Source: Mactromeris polynyma
Lineage: Eukaryota; Mollusca; Bivalvia; Venerida; Mactridae
Direction: 5' to 3'
NCBI GenBank assembly: GCA_032209605.1
Contig: JASFXZ010000013.1
Location: 6,843,401 to 6,907,400, forward strand
DNA length: 64,000 nucleotides
Of this stretch, positions 25,887 through 38,544 are shown in pieces. The notes under the pieces are model-generated. The model searched no databases, was not told where the DNA came from, and saw only the letters and a list, made by a program, of their open reading frames with translations. Position 1 is the stretch's first letter. Every line of letters begins with the position of its first letter. The position numbers and the translations under genes were made by a program.

Positions 25887-25956
25887 GTGCATGTGAAAGC
25901 CGTACGAAACTGTCACGACAGTCAATCCTCCAGTGTTAGTTCGAACGATAGAAGTA

Positions 25957-26128
25957 CAGTAACACCTCACTTTAAGACCACCTCAATATTTAGAAAACCC
26001 TTTTCAGATCCATTTGCACTGTTTTGCTCCTTATTCTACCTCGATATAAAGACCACCTCAGTAAAACCAATTTTCAAGTGTCCCAAAGGTGGTCTTATTA
26101 TTGAGGTTTTATTAAATTAAATTACTGT
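25957..26128. mobile_element. Pogo/Tigger-like MITE, copy 1
   Basis: Begins CAGTAACACCTCACTTTAAG after a TA dinucleotide, and ends with the complementary GGTGGTCTTATTATTGAGG followed by a degraded ...ACTG-TA. Termini starting CAGT-A-AACCTC with TA target sites are typical of pogo-class Tc1/mariner non-autonomous elements. The right tip is eroded. Sister copy at 28755-28901. Confidence 0.6.
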
Positions 26129-27004
26129 ATATTATATATTAAGACGTGACTAATAAAAACAACTATTTACATCCATCATTCTTTTCAGCATCTCTTTCAG
26201 TTTAATTCTTTAATTTTCTGAGTCAGATGATAGCCATCCAGGCTTTTTTAGCAAGTTTCACGAGAAATCACTTTTATTTCAACCATTAATTACCAAGGTG
26301 TGTTTTAACATGTACACAGTAATTACCTGAAACACAGCCTAACACCATAGCTCATGCTGAACCTGTGTTTATTGAACCCTGTCGAATTGTTGGCATATTC
26401 AGAATACCTTGTACAACTAGTATCAATGTTTTCTGACATGCAGATGCCCTGAAGTAGATGTAAAAATGTCTGTGTCTATCCTTATTATGTAAACTGCATG
26501 CTTTCCAAGAAACTAGGAAAAAAGTAGGAAAAAAATAGGAAGTCAATGATAAAAAGTAGGAAAAAAATAGGAAGTCAATGATAAAAAGTAGGAATTATTG
26601 AAAGGTAATACATGTATGTTACCTTTGCAGCTTTTCTTTATTTGATTACCATAAACCAAGGAAATTGAGTCATTTAGTTGACAGCTTATTTGTTTCCGCA
26701 GCCACTTGCAGGTATCACTGAAGCATAGGCCAACATTTTCAGTCATCCGTTGAGAAGGTTGGATTATGCATCAGTGATATCAGACCACCAGATCACACTT
26801 TGGCAAGAAAATATCCAATACCATATTTTAAAACTTGGTACTGAGGCCCTAAGCACAAACTTTCAATGTGAGACAAAGTTCTATCCATGCCAGTTCACAT
26901 AAGCCCCTTAGTGGTTTTGTAAATTAGGCAAGATCCTCATCATCAGAGGACATTATTCCCTTACGGATATGTTTTACGATGTCAGGGGGATCTAATTTTA
27001 TTCT
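26129..27004. other. Non-coding stretch with a small tandem duplication
   Basis: Contains a 38-bp direct duplication at about 26517-26592 (AAAAAGTAGGAAAAAAATAG...). No gene supported. Confidence 0.4.
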
Positions 27005-27125
27005 CAGGCACTATAACGAATCTGGAGTGACCAGTAATCGTAAAATCATGGCATTTTTTTATATTGCTCAACAGATCTTAACCTTCAAATTGCGCCAACC
27101 ATCTTTTTTCAAGAAATTTCTTGTT
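27005..27125. repeat. Dispersed repeat family R2, fragment
   Basis: AACAGATCTTAACCTTCAAA and TTGCGCCAACCATCTTTTT match the reverse complement of 32250-32345. Related longer copies lie at 31690-32260 and 54880-56160. Confidence 0.5.
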
Positions 27126-28320
27126 ACTACTTATTCAATGCTATATCATGTTTGGGCTTACAATTTTACCATTGATTTTTAAACAATGTCTTTTTAAGGA
27201 TTTTGCTTTTTGAGGTAATTTAGAAATAATAGGAATTGATAATTGCTTTGAGAAAGATGAGCCAACAATGGTAATTTTAGTCTCAGATGTTGAGATTTTG
27301 ACAGATAATCTCAATGATACTCACTGTTATCGGCAATACTATTGTTAACAATTTGGAGACCTCATTATATCTTGAGCAATCATCATAAAAACTTGCACAG
27401 AATCTCAGTCTTTTTCAATATTGGTAAATATTACTACAGTAATAGCAGTTATTGCCCTTGATTCTGTAATAATTCGTTGATTCGTATTCCACAAACTAAT
27501 GTATAAGTGGTAAAGTTGTCAACATGGAAATATTTGTGAATTTCACAAATTCAAGAGTCATGTAAATTGAACTACTAATTCACAGAAGCATATTTTTTAT
27601 ATGCTCGACTTAATTGTAATAATTCCCATTTCAGTGATTTGCAAACATTTCTGTCTGTGAAATGCCTGAAACTGCCAATTTGCAACTTTTTTACTCACAA
27701 AAGCATTCACTTATAAAGAAGTAAAGGAGAACCACAGTCCATGATCTATTTAAAAGAAAATATATTTATTAAAAATATATGATTTAACCTTATTAGAGCT
27801 CCCAATTAACACAGTGTTATCTTGCTATCTATTACAGATATTGAAAAATGCTGCTTTAAGCAATCACAATTGACATGTGCATATGTGGACTGAACATTCA
27901 TTATTCAGAGTGAATGGATTTTCAAAGGATACGTGTATATACAAATATAACAACAATGCATATAAGTTTATATTTATTTAATCAATATATTTCTAACAAG
28001 TATAATAATTTACAACTAAAACAAATATAAACAATAATTGAAACAAAAGCACAAAGACAAATAGGAAATCTAGGTATGTTACAAAGATTAAATCTTCATG
28101 CATTCAGCCAGAATAGCAAACAATAAAACTTAAGTTCCCTTGAAAAGCCATTTTCTATATGTGTATTTAATGAATAGAATATGTAATGGTTCACATGTAA
28201 ATTCACCAAACAAATACATAGGACCAGTGCTCAATACAAAACATATGCAATAGCCCAAATGCTAAATCACCAGACAATATCTATAGGACCAAAGCTCAAC
28301 TTGTGTTGTACAGAAGATGT
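27126..28320. other. AT-rich non-coding stretch
   Basis: No supported gene, array or inverted repeat. Confidence 0.4.
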
Positions 28321-28465
28321 TTGTAAAACATTATGCCCCCCTGTGACATTGACCTTTGACCTTGTGACCCCACAATCAATAGGGTTCCTCTGCTACACAT
28401 GATGAATGAGTGGACCAAGTTCGAGGATGATAGGTCAAGGGGTTCTTGAGTTATTGATCGGAAAC
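28321..28465. repeat. Dispersed GACCTTTGACC-type repeat
   Basis: Carries TGACATTGACCTTTGACCTT, GTGACCCCACAATCAATAGG and GATAGGTCAAGGGGTTCTTG, phrases familiar from a very common metazoan/mollusc interspersed repeat (recalled). Related GTGACCTTGACCTTGG sequence occurs at 31526-31541. Confidence 0.5.
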
Positions 28466-28754
28466 AGTCTTAAACCCCACTCGGGTCATAATGATAGTGT
28501 AATTTATGTTAAAAGCTTTCAAAGCCTCTTCCATCAAATAATCATGCAAATGAAAGGGTTCGAAAGTTACATGACTAATCATTAATATAGGCTGAAATAC
28601 ATATTGTCCATTTGAAAGTTTATGTCTCTAAAGTAGCTTCCAAGTTTAATACAAACATGTGGTTTATCACAAAACTGATGTAACTGTTTTTTCTACAACA
28701 CTGAGAAACAATCGTTTTGCTCCAAACCTTTAACATATATATCTAATGCTAATA

Positions 28755-28901
28755 CATTAAAACCTCACATTAAGAACACAATTTGCAAGTTTATTGTCAC
28801 TCTTGTTTTACTATTCATTCAACCTCAATATTAAGACCATCTCTATAAGAAGATCAGTTTTTAATGGTCCAAAGGGTGGTCTAATTATTGAGGTTTTACT
28901 G
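28755..28901. mobile_element. Pogo/Tigger-like MITE, copy 2 (147 bp)
   Basis: Left end CATTAAAACCTCACATTAAG after TA (28753-28754); right end GGTGGTCTAATTATTGAGG-TTTTACTG before TA (28902-28903). The two ends are inverted repeats of each other with a TA target duplication. Same family as 25957-26128. Non-coding. Confidence 0.65.
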
Positions 28902-29572
28902 TACAGTAATAACATTTGGTGGAGAAAAATGGTTGACATTTTATACGCATCATTTGCACAAAAAATATCAACTTTTTACCCTACAGGCACCATATTATTT
29001 TGTATACTAGTTGATAGGAAACCAGAAATATCAGCTACTGTCAGTCTTGGTTACTTAAACAGTATACTTAGTGACAAAGCTAAGATTTTTTTCACATTCG
29101 CATCTGACTTTACCATCTGTCTGTAACTATATGTGACTATACTCTGTTTAGAGGATTTAAAATTAATGGTAGGGAGCAAACATCAAATGACTAACGACAT
29201 TTGCTTTCATTACCAGTACGGAATATCGAATCAAAACTTATTTATTTCAAACGGGTTCTGAAACAAATCCCTTCAACTTTTTTTTACAACTCATGATGAC
29301 GTTTCCTGGTTTATTTAATCTCCCAACCATCAGACCAGGAGTCTGTAGTTCCACCACTTGCCTTCCTAATACTGAATATGTTGACCAGGATAATGGAGGT
29401 CAATACCTATTACCGTCCCTACAAACCATCATTGTGACCCTTCATCTAGAATTATGAGGGTCAAAATGTGGCAGTTTGGAAATCACAGGGGTCAAGTGTC
29501 AACTTGGGGTTAAAATGGAAACCCTGGTATGAAATGCATGTTGTATGCTGTATATTACACCAATATACTAAC

Positions 29573-30931
29573 CGTAGTTTTTTCTTTTTCTGATCATAAT
29601 TTTTGAGTCTGTTTCTTATGGCTACAATTTCTTTTTGCATTGACTTCTTTGTCTGAGCTTCAAAATCAAGGGAAGACAACTGTTCACGAGGCGTGGGACA
29701 AGTTGAGGTAGACCTTGGAGTTATCTGCTCCTTGAAATCGGAAACACAAAATGAATGTGTCTCCGATAATGGATGATCATGCCTAGCGTTATCACAGAGA
29801 AATCTCGGAGGTACATTCACTAACAGGTGTAGATTAAACTGCTCGAGAGATCAAACCTATACTGGCATTACCACCCTGCTTTTGAAGAAAGTCTGCAGGG
29901 GTCATCAATGTAAGTTTGAATATATTTGGCACTTTTCTGGCTACTTGATGTTCATGAGCCACACTTATGTCAGAAAGCAATAATGCATGATTTTCTCGAA
30001 GCAAATTGTTCGAAGTCACTTGAGGTAATGGAGAAATTGATGGCGCAGTTTCAGGTACCTGCTTTGAGGAACTAGCACCACTTGAATTCTTATGCCAAAT
30101 GTCTCACAAGTCCTTTCATTTCTACCTGATTTAATATCACAGACTGGTTGAGAAGCGTGGGGAGTCAGCGTACGGTCTGATGGAAGATCTGACGGATTGG
30201 TGGTCAAGTTTGATAAATCAAGTCTTTCAATATCAACTGGAAGGCCCGATATTGATACTTTGTCCACGTTTCTCTCCCTATTTTCTCCATCCTGCCCATG
30301 AAGGTACTGTGTACTGAAATTAAGGGGAATAATAAAATTTACCAATGAATGATAAGCTAGGGCCATGTGGATATCTAATCAAAAGAAAATCTGATTTGAT
30401 GCACAATTCAGGATCGACAATCTAAAATTTCCCTGCAATTAACATTGGATTTCAGAGAAAATTACATTTTTGTAGGCGATCTTGTTATTTACAACCAAAC
30501 ACAAATCAAGCTCTTACATTTTAAGAAATTACCATAGATTTGACCTAGCTTCATTGCAACAATATAAAAGCTTCAGAGTACCTTTCCGATTGGGAGGAGC
30601 AAATGACCCAAGTTTCATGAAAATCCAAGAAGAGATTTGGCAGATGAGTACAAGACATAATTCACTCAAAGCCAAAACCCCTGTCATTGAGTCGAGACCT
30701 TGCGCTTATGACAAGCGTGAAGGAATCATTGTTTTAGAACACCATTTGAGTGAGGTGAACCCATGAACTTTGATGAGGACAACTTGAACAGTATGAAACC
30801 TCTATTTTCAATCTGTTAAGAATGCTTCAACAAACCTTAGAGTATCCTCTGTAAATAATCCAGCCGCCCTTTTAAGTGACTCCATCAAGAAACTGGGTTG
30901 TCTTGGTCTTGCTCTTGTATGACCTCGACCC
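29573..30931 (-). pseudogene. Two exons of an unidentified gene, with two frame breaks
   Basis: Minus strand. Exon 30836-30931 (acceptor TTTCAG, donor GTTTGT) reads RGHTRARPRQPSFLMESLKR and on. The phase fits exon 29573-30313 (acceptor ATTTCAG, donor GTTAGT), which opens STQYLHGQDGENRERN. Its frame fails near 30090 (CETFGI, then another frame with NSSGASSSKQVPET) and again near 29850 (NASIGLI, then SLEQFNLHLL). The last part (EAQTKKSMQKEIVAIRNRLK) looks like a coiled coil. Either a decaying pseudogene or two sequencing/assembly indels in a real gene; matching splice signals and phases favour a real or recently lost gene. Family not recognised; further exons not found. Confidence 0.45.
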
Positions 30932-31379
30932 CTGAAACAGACAAAATATTTACTTATATTAATGCACTAGACAAAACTAATCCGGACAGACACACACACA
31001 TACATCAAACCAACCGCCATTGTGGCGACTGTATTGAGCTAACTGCAAGGAAACTAAACAAAAAAGAGACCATACATCGCTGAACCCAAACACAGCATCA
31101 CCCACAGTCTGTCAAACAATGGATTACTCAAAACTATGCATTATACGAAATACATGTTTAGTCTCTAGTAATTAAAAATACATGAGGTTCTTCTGAATAA
31201 AAAAGTAAAGTGACACAGTGCTTTGAAGCATTTCTTCACACAGACTGTATTATGGTGTTGTATAGCTTGATAGTGGTTCATCACAGCTGACCTCTTCTCT
31301 GACAGTTTTGATTGCCATACCAACCAATACTAAAGACAGTAGAAATACTAACTAATTGTACCTCATATTCAAGTGATTT
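30932..31379. other. Non-coding stretch, possible intron of the minus-strand gene
   Basis: No supported gene. Lies upstream of the exon at 30836-30931 and could be its intron. Confidence 0.35.
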
Positions 31380-31680
31380 TTTTGCATAAGACCTTTGGCG
31401 GAAAGAACCCAAAAGCAATACCAAGCAAACTCTCTATATGTTCTTACTATACACCAAGTTTGATGTAAATATGATCAACAAAACTTAAGTTATTCGCCGG
31501 AAACAAAATTGCTATTTTTAGTAACGGTGACCTTGACCTTGGATGGAACAAGTCTAAAAGCAATCCCAAGCGAGCTCTCCACATTATCTTAATATACACC
31601 AAGTTTGATGTCAATACGATGAACGGAACTCCAGTTATTCGCCGGAAACCACCAGTTTGACGCCCGCCCCCGCCCAACGA
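31380..31680. repeat. Two-copy dispersed repeat
   Basis: The phrases TACACCAAGTTTGATGT, GTTATTCGCCGGAAAC and AAGCAAT-CCAAGC appear twice, about 155 bp apart (31450-31500 and 31605-31650), with GTGACCTTGACCTTGG between. This is a partial tandem duplication of an interspersed repeat. The 78-codon minus-strand frame here is repeat-derived. Confidence 0.6.
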
Positions 31681-31689
31681 CACGCACCA

Positions 31690-32510
31690 TTCTTATAAGC
31701 TGGTTTTCGTTAAAAATGCCGAAACATTACGACTGCCGGTCATTCAATTATGCTATACTACAGAAACTCCGAGACATGTAAGGGGAGATCACTGCATAGT
31801 GTGATTAGTCATAGACACAGTATTGTTTGTTTCAATATAGTTCATCAATATTACTTAATGCATAAGTTGTGAACTCACACATTCATGTTAATAAACTTGT
31901 TATATACCAAAGTATCTGATTAAAACAATAAAAATGATCGCGACTGGTACATTACACCAAGAATGTCTTCTTAATTCCAACACAGGACAACTTCCCGTGG
32001 TGATGACTAATTAGTCTGGTACTTAGCGTACTCTGCACACTGATAATGTAATGGTAAGGGCAGGTAATCCAGGCTAATGACTACTTACTAGATAAATCAT
32101 GAAATACACTATACACAATGTCGACCAATCTGCGTCAATGTTACAAATATTTTTCAGTTGAAGAGAAATTGCCTTGGTGGTTAACGTAAGATTTGATTGG
32201 TTTACAAAACACTGATATGCAAATAGCAAAACCATGATAGTACGGCTGCGCTGAAAAAGATGGGTGGCGCAATTTGAAGGTTAAGATTTGTTGTGCAAAA
32301 TAAAAAGAATGCCGAGATGTTACGCTTGCTGGTCACTCCAGGTCCAAAATAGATTTCGGTAAATTCACCAAAATTCTGTGGATTTCGGTAATTAACGTAA
32401 CCTTTATCGAGAGTGTTAACCAATCCGCGTCAAGGTTACAAACATTGTTCGGTTGAAGAGAAATTGCCTAGCAAAACCATATTAGTACGGCTGCGCCGAA
32501 ACATGATTGT
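31690..32510. repeat. Dispersed repeat family R2, main copy with partial second copy
   Basis: 31690-32260 aligns with the two ends of 54880-56160 (blocks CTGCCGGTCAT, TGCTATACTACAGAAA, CATAAGTTGTGAACTCACAC, TTGCCTTGGTGGTTAACGT, TAGTACGGCTGCGC). 32265-32510 repeats parts of it again (GCTGGTCAC, GGTTACAAACATTGTTCGGT, AGTACGGCTGCGCCGAAA). No coding capacity. Confidence 0.7.
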
Positions 32511-33270
32511 CTGTCTCTCACTTCTTGATTTTAAGATCAAGATTGATTTATTGTGTTTCAAATGTAAATACGTATATGGAAAGTTTAAAAAAATTACCCA
32601 TGATATACTTGGTAACCCATTATCGTTTTACATTTTCATAAAATGTGTTAGTTTTAAATATTTATTGAAGATAATTTTGTAATATCAAATGTAGAATTTA
32701 ATTATCAATGACTTTTCTTTTTTAATAATAATAAAGTATATGGAAAGAGAAAGTAGATCGAAAACTGCAAATATATAATGAAATCCTTCAATTAAACATA
32801 ATAATATAATTATTTGTATTGTTCATGAAACTGTATAAAATTCAGTAAAAATCTTTGCATCGTAAAAGAAAATAGCAAACTTCTTCCTTAATAAGTCTAT
32901 AAGCACACGAAAAATGACAAGGGGGTATATAACTAAACAAGAACACCAAATTAGCCTCGGTCACTGACATAAATACATGTACATGGTATTACAAGGGTCT
33001 GAATGAACATGGTACTCTAGACATCTGTCTAGTTATGATGGAAATAGACTACTGTGGTCTAGGTCATTTTGCAGAAAGGATTAAGTTCAGCAAGAATGTT
33101 GACCAGGCATTAACCTAGACATGTGAAAGAAAATCTGATAAAGCAGGTATTTGTTATATCAGGGGCATTAACCCTGGACATACTAGTTTGATCCAGCCAC
33201 AATTCAAATTCATCCAAAATCTTGTGACCACATACACTGTGTTCCTGCTTGATTGAAACTGCTTTAGAAA
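32511..33270. other. AT-rich non-coding stretch
   Basis: No supported feature. Confidence 0.4.
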
Positions 33271-33775
33271 TGTTCCTTCCAGAGTGTAAACATAGTTCTA
33301 TATGGCATGTTTGATATGTTCCTTCCAGAGTGTAAACATAGTTCTATATGGCATGTTTGATATGTTCCTTCCAGAGTGTAAACATAGTTCTATATGGCAT
33401 GTTAGATATGTTCCTTCCAGAGTGTAAACATAGTTCTATATGGCATGTTTGATATGTTCCTTCCAAAGTGTAAACATAGTTCTATATGGCATGTTTGATA
33501 TGTTCCTTCCAGAGTGTAAACATAGTTCTATATGGCATGTTTGATATGTTCCTTCCAGAGTGTAAACATAGTTCTATATGGCATGTTTGATATGTTCCTT
33601 CCAGAGTGTAAACATAGTTCTATATGGCATGTTTGATATGTTCCTTCCAGAGTGTAAACATAGTTATATATGGCATGTTTGATATGTTCCTTCCAGAGTG
33701 TCAACATAGTTCTATATGGCATGTTTGATATGTTCCTTCCAGAGTGTAAACATAGTTCTATATGGCATGTTTGAT
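33271..33775. repeat. Minisatellite, 46-bp unit, 11 copies
   Basis: The unit is GTTTGATATGTTCCTTCCAG plus AGTGTAAACATAGTTCTATA plus TGGCAT. Copies are nearly identical (single changes at about 33403, 33466, 33664 and 33702), implying recent expansion. Confidence 0.95.
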
Positions 33776-33939
33776 AAATTGTTTATGTCTTGGTTTTAGT
33801 GAGTTCAAATGGTATAAAAAGTGTTGTTTACCTTGAATACCCTACAAGCTTATGTGAGAATCCATTTCAGTAGCTGGATGACATTGGTGGTGTGTGCAAA
33901 ATATGCATCTGTTTCAAAGTTGTTTAAGTGAACTCAGTT

Positions 33940-35060
33940 AGGAAACTTTTTAAAAGTGAAAAGGGGAATAATTGTGTCAAAATAAAGTCCCATTAATGGG
34001 TTATGGTATGTAAACCTGCTTCATAATCATGAATGTTTAATTGTGTGAAGCTTCCATTCAAACATGTTTCAGAAATATTCCATGAATACACAATTTTGTG
34101 ATTTTCCTATGCAAAAAAGGGGAACATTTTGTCAAAATGGTACATCATCTTGCCTAATAACCCTTAATGTTTCTATGACATTTCAATCCAATATGTGCAG
34201 AGATAATAAATGAAAACGCAACTTTGGAATTTTTCCTTAGTTGTAATATGGGTGATCATTATTTGAAAACGAAAGTAAGAGTTATCAGTAACAGTATTTT
34301 GACTTGTTTGGTCAGCCTGGAAGTTTGTGACAAGTTTCATTACAATATACATGTACATTGCGGAGATATTAAAGGAAAACACATTTTGGGAAATTTCAAG
34401 TAAAACTAGAAATGTGTCCATACCAAGGACACAGATGCCCCCACTTGCAGCCTTTCTCACAAAAACAAATGATATTATTCTGCTCATAGTTTGTGAATGT
34501 GTATCAAAATTACCAAGTGAACAACTTTACAGATTATGGTGATAAGTAAAGGGCCAACACTTTGCACTTACTCGGTGGAGCCATACATGAAACCCAGGTG
34601 CACAACTTATACAGGCTGGTGAACATTCCTGTAAAGTTTTAAGACTCTGGTTCATATTCTTTTGGAGATATGCGCGACACAACATTTTGTGACAGATGGA
34701 AGGATGCACAGACAGATGAGATGGACAAGGGCAAATGTATATGCCCCCTTTTCAGAATGGGGATCATTTTGTCATAATTAAAGTCAGAGTTATGGATCAG
34801 GAAACATCAACTTGCTTTACGACCCTTAAGGTTTGTTTGCAGTTTCAATATTATAAGTCCATGTATTGCACAGATGCAAAATGAAAACAAAATACTGGTA
34901 TATTTTCTAAGTAGAACAAGGTGGATAATTCTGTAAAAATCACAGTCAGAGTGGTGTGAACATGGTGTGTCAACTTGCCTAATCAGGATGAAGGTTCATG
35001 TAAATATTGCAGAGATATTGAAAAAAACCCACAATCATGGGACATTTTCTAAGTTGATAA
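33940..35060. repeat. Diverged copies of an interspersed repeat
   Basis: At least three blocks share the order GGGGAA-A-TTTTGTCAAAA, TTGCCTAAT-ACCCTTAA-GTTT, GCAGAGAT-ATAAATGAAAAC. The block ending near 34745 carries the GACAGATG-GGACAAGGGCAAATG-TATATGCCCCC tail typical of a common mollusc interspersed repeat (recalled). Short frames inside are not genes. Confidence 0.5.
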
Positions 35061-35317
35061 AGTGTGATCATGGCTTCACCTACATTTTGTAACACATCTA
35101 ATTAACTGTTTACAGACTTCCATCAACCTGTGAACTTTGAAAAATGATCATTTACCATTCACAATCTTATAAAAATGGCTTTCCTACCTTTCGCTTTATG
35201 GCCCCGTTGGACGGCCCCTGATTGGAGAAGTACTTTGATTTGATATTATGAATACTTTCTTCAATTTGTGACACTGAAATAAGAAGAGATGTTTGTTAAA
35301 CACATATGACACTCTAA

Positions 35318-35533
35318 TAAAGGGATTTAGATTGACCTTAAATACAAGGGTCCATCTGGGCTCTTGGTACAAAAACATTCAGGGGCCCAGTCTAAATCCT
35401 TGAAGCGTAATAAGTAAAGTGTATAGCAGCATTAAAAAGTTCTTCTTCTCCAAACTAGACATTTTTACTATGCAAGTCAAATATGTACTAGCACTGCGCA
35501 ATTCTAAGGCCCCTGCTAATCTAAATCCCTGTA
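35318..35533. mobile_element. Small inverted-repeat element
   Basis: The left end has AGGGATTTAGATT (about 35322-35334); the right end has AATCTAAATCCCT (about 35517-35529), exact reverse complements. An internal CAGTCTAAATCCTTG (35387) suggests nesting or internal duplication. Non-coding. Confidence 0.45.
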
Positions 35534-35599
35534 ACTGCTTTAAGTGTATACCAATTTATTTTTAGTTTGATTGCGAAGACAGCTGAAAGCTGATATTAA

Positions 35600-35815
35600 T
35601 CTGTCTCGAATCCATTCCTGGATAGAAACCAGTTCTAGTGTTCATTTTGACATGAGAATGTACCCACTGGTGTGGCTCGAATCCATTCCTGGATGGAAAC
35701 CAGTACTAGTGTTCATTTTGACATGAGAATGTACCCACTGGTGTGGCTCGAATCCACAACCTCTTCAGTGAGAGACAGTCACCTTAGCCATTAGACCTGA
35801 TGCTCACTCTCACTT
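35600..35815 (-). mobile_element. tRNA-derived SINE with duplicated tail
   Basis: On the minus strand: A-box-like TCTAATGGCTAAGGTG, B-box-like GGATTCGAGCC, then a tail. The tail segment (GAATCCATTCCTGGAT...CCCACTGGTGTGGCTC on plus) is present twice in tandem, 35608-35683 and 35684-35759, each about 76 bp. The stems are too poor for a functional tRNA. Confidence 0.6.
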
Positions 35816-36818
35816 GTATGTACAAAAAAATGCAATTGCTTTTGAAAATTAAAGGCTGTTAAACAATTCAGTTATCTTGACTTTGGCTTTCATGTCAGTC
35901 ATGCTTTCATATAATTAATACCAGGTGTGTCATGATACAGCTCAGAACCATTGCATTTCGATCTGCTTTTACTCCATTTAATCCTGTTTCTCGACCAGTC
36001 CTGTCTGCATAGTATTAGGGATACATTGCATGACCTGGAACTCCCCTCTCATCTACAAAGTAAATATCCCTCCATGGTAGACATCTCAATGTCGTGTAAA
36101 ACCTTGAGACATAATAAGTAGCGCAGTAGGTTACGCACAGGACTTGTGATGCAAGTTCAAAACCAGTGATGGAGTGTTGATTTGTTTCTCAGTTATATAT
36201 TTTCATATTATCTGTAACTATATTTTCATTTATAAATATAAAAATTTATTGAATACAAATTCAAAACAAAAAATCTGTTATATCTCCATCAGTGACTGCA
36301 TGGCTGTGTCGATCTTCGGTAGCAACAACTTAGAAATAATGATTTGAATTACAAATGATCTCAGATGACTCTACTCACAATTTTGTTTAATTTGTATGGG
36401 CATTTGTGACATACATTGTAACTTTAAATTATGGCATGAAAAATCTCACAGAATTCCAACTCTCAACCATTATATCCTTATGATTAGAAAACCATCGCCT
36501 TACTGCCGCGGCCATGACAGCTTGTAAGTATTTGATTTATCTTCACCATTATGGGCGATCAGGGTTGTCAAATAACAACTGGCTGCCAGCTGAAATTGAC
36601 AGGTCATTTAAAATGACTAATGAATTCTAAGAAAAATATTTTGCATAAAAAAGTTTGATGCTTTACTGAGGACTGACCCTCGGAGGTAATCTAAGATTGT
36701 GATTCTTTTATGAAGCAAACACAACATTTCTAAACCAAATATTCAATGCAGACAGTTTCTACACACTTCACAATCATGATCCTTTGTTAAACAGTTTCAC
36801 ACCGTCTTTTGGATTGTC
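35816..36818. other. Non-coding stretch
   Basis: A weak tRNA-like patch on the plus strand at 36115-36175 (AGTAGCGCAGTAGGTTA, then AAGTTCAAAACC) is too degraded to call. Nothing else supported. Confidence 0.35.
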
Positions 36819-37318
36819 AGCTACAACTCTCCAGCTCACTGAGTTGTGTGCTATCTGCAAGCATATATACAGTGTATACATGTAATTGTCAGCTACAACT
36901 CTCCAGCTCACTGAATTGTGTGCTAGCTGCAAGCATATATACAGTTTATACATGTAATTGTCAGCTACAACTCTCCAGCTCATTGAGTTGTGTGCTAGCT
37001 GCAAGCATATATACAGGGTATACATGTAATTGTCAGCTACAACTCTCCAGCTCACTGAGTTGTGTGCTAGCTGCAAGCATATATACAGCGTATACATGTA
37101 ATTGTCAGCTACAACTCTCAAGCTCACTGAATTGTGTGCTAGCTGCAAGCATATATACAGGGTATACATGTAATTGTCAGCTACAACTCTCCAGCTCACT
37201 GAATTGTGTGCTAGCTGCAAGCATATATACAGCGTATACATGTAATTGTCAGCTACAACTCTCCAGCTCACTGAGTTGTGTGCTAGCTGCAAGCATATAT
37301 ACAGTTTATACATGTAAT
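36819..37318. repeat. Minisatellite, 72-bp unit, 7 copies, open on both strands
   Basis: The unit starts TTGTCAGCTACAACTCTCCA and ends GCATATATACAG-TGTATACATG. As 72 is a multiple of 3 and the unit lacks stops in some frames, plus (170-codon) and minus (230-codon) open frames run across the array with a 24-residue period. The minus frame extends into unique sequence at both ends. No gene is called because copies vary without codon-level constraint visible by eye. Confidence 0.9.
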
Positions 37319-38544
37319 TGAACACAGACAGCATAAATACTCTACCTAGTGTGTGTTCCTCCGCAAATTGATCACAAGGGCAAATGGAGAATTTGTAACA
37401 ATGGGACGTAACTGGATTACGGAAGATACATATTGCAGTAACGGCCAGACTGTCATTGCTCCACAACGATTTCTTAATCTAATATAAAGTCGTCGAAGTA
37501 ACTCCAAACACAATATTTAGCCCAACACATATCATGAACAATACGGTATAGAGATAGATGGCTATCGCCTATGTACTGTACTATTATGCTGGAATAATGC
37601 AAACTTACAGAGAGAATCATGCATAGTGTCGGCCTCAAACAAAATAGACACGTAAGAACCGTGGGGTGCACACGTCGGGACAGTTCCTACCCTCTTAATT
37701 TTGGGAAATTGCGGCTATTAAAAGTATTTTAGTGGTTTTGGACTAAATATTCCGGTCTTTCCTTATATATGATTGTGTGTGTACATCATTGAAAGTTTGA
37801 AAGAAGATTTCTACGTTCCATCCATTCTGAAAATGATTCCTACGGGCACGCAAAGGCTGACGATAGGCCTGAATCTAAATCTGAATGGTATACGTGGTAG
37901 AATCCAATACTGGTTTTAACACCACGGGGGGGGCTTAATCACTTTTTGTTAATGCTGATTTGAAAGAGATCACTGAGTCGGAGTTAACTATATTATCACC
38001 GAGCTTGTTCCAATCAACACCCAAATTCAATAGTAGGCCTAAGGCACATATACTGCCGGATAAAAAATGATCATTTGAAACAATTCAACTGCTGTATGAA
38101 CAAAAGTGTATTTAATGCATTAACATGTCTGAAATATTCGTGCAAAATTTCAACTGCGGCAAATGAATACTTTCATCATAACATCAAGTTTATTAATACC
38201 TCTCATTAGCTATTTGTGTTGTACCAATTACATACGTGACTGTTAATAAGTACTGTAGAATGTGTGCCCCGTGAATATCATTTTAATATCACATGGCAAG
38301 TAATATGTTCAATATACCTTAATGTTTCCCAAAACTGAAAAATACGTAAGATGAATATTTATGTTTGTTTTAACAAAAAAAAAACGGGATCAAGAAGAAC
38401 TATATAATATATCATGTGTTGAAAGCGCTGTTCTCACAAAGAATGAATTTTTGTTTAAGTCACTTTTAGCCCGTATTGGCACCAACAATTTTGTATCGTT
38501 ATTTACAGAGTTTTCAACAACGTTTGTTTTGACGTGGAGTGGAG
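37319..38544. other. Non-coding stretch
   Basis: No supported feature. Confidence 0.35.

Noticed and set aside
29461..29572. Extension of the minus-strand coding frame past 29573
   Set aside because: A GTTAGT donor fits at 29572 and the sequence beyond loses protein-like character.
30482..30766. 94-codon plus-strand frame as a gene
   Set aside because: Contains a CAAGTTTCATGAAAATCC phrase typical of dispersed repeats, lies antisense within the intron between two minus-strand exons, and has no domain.
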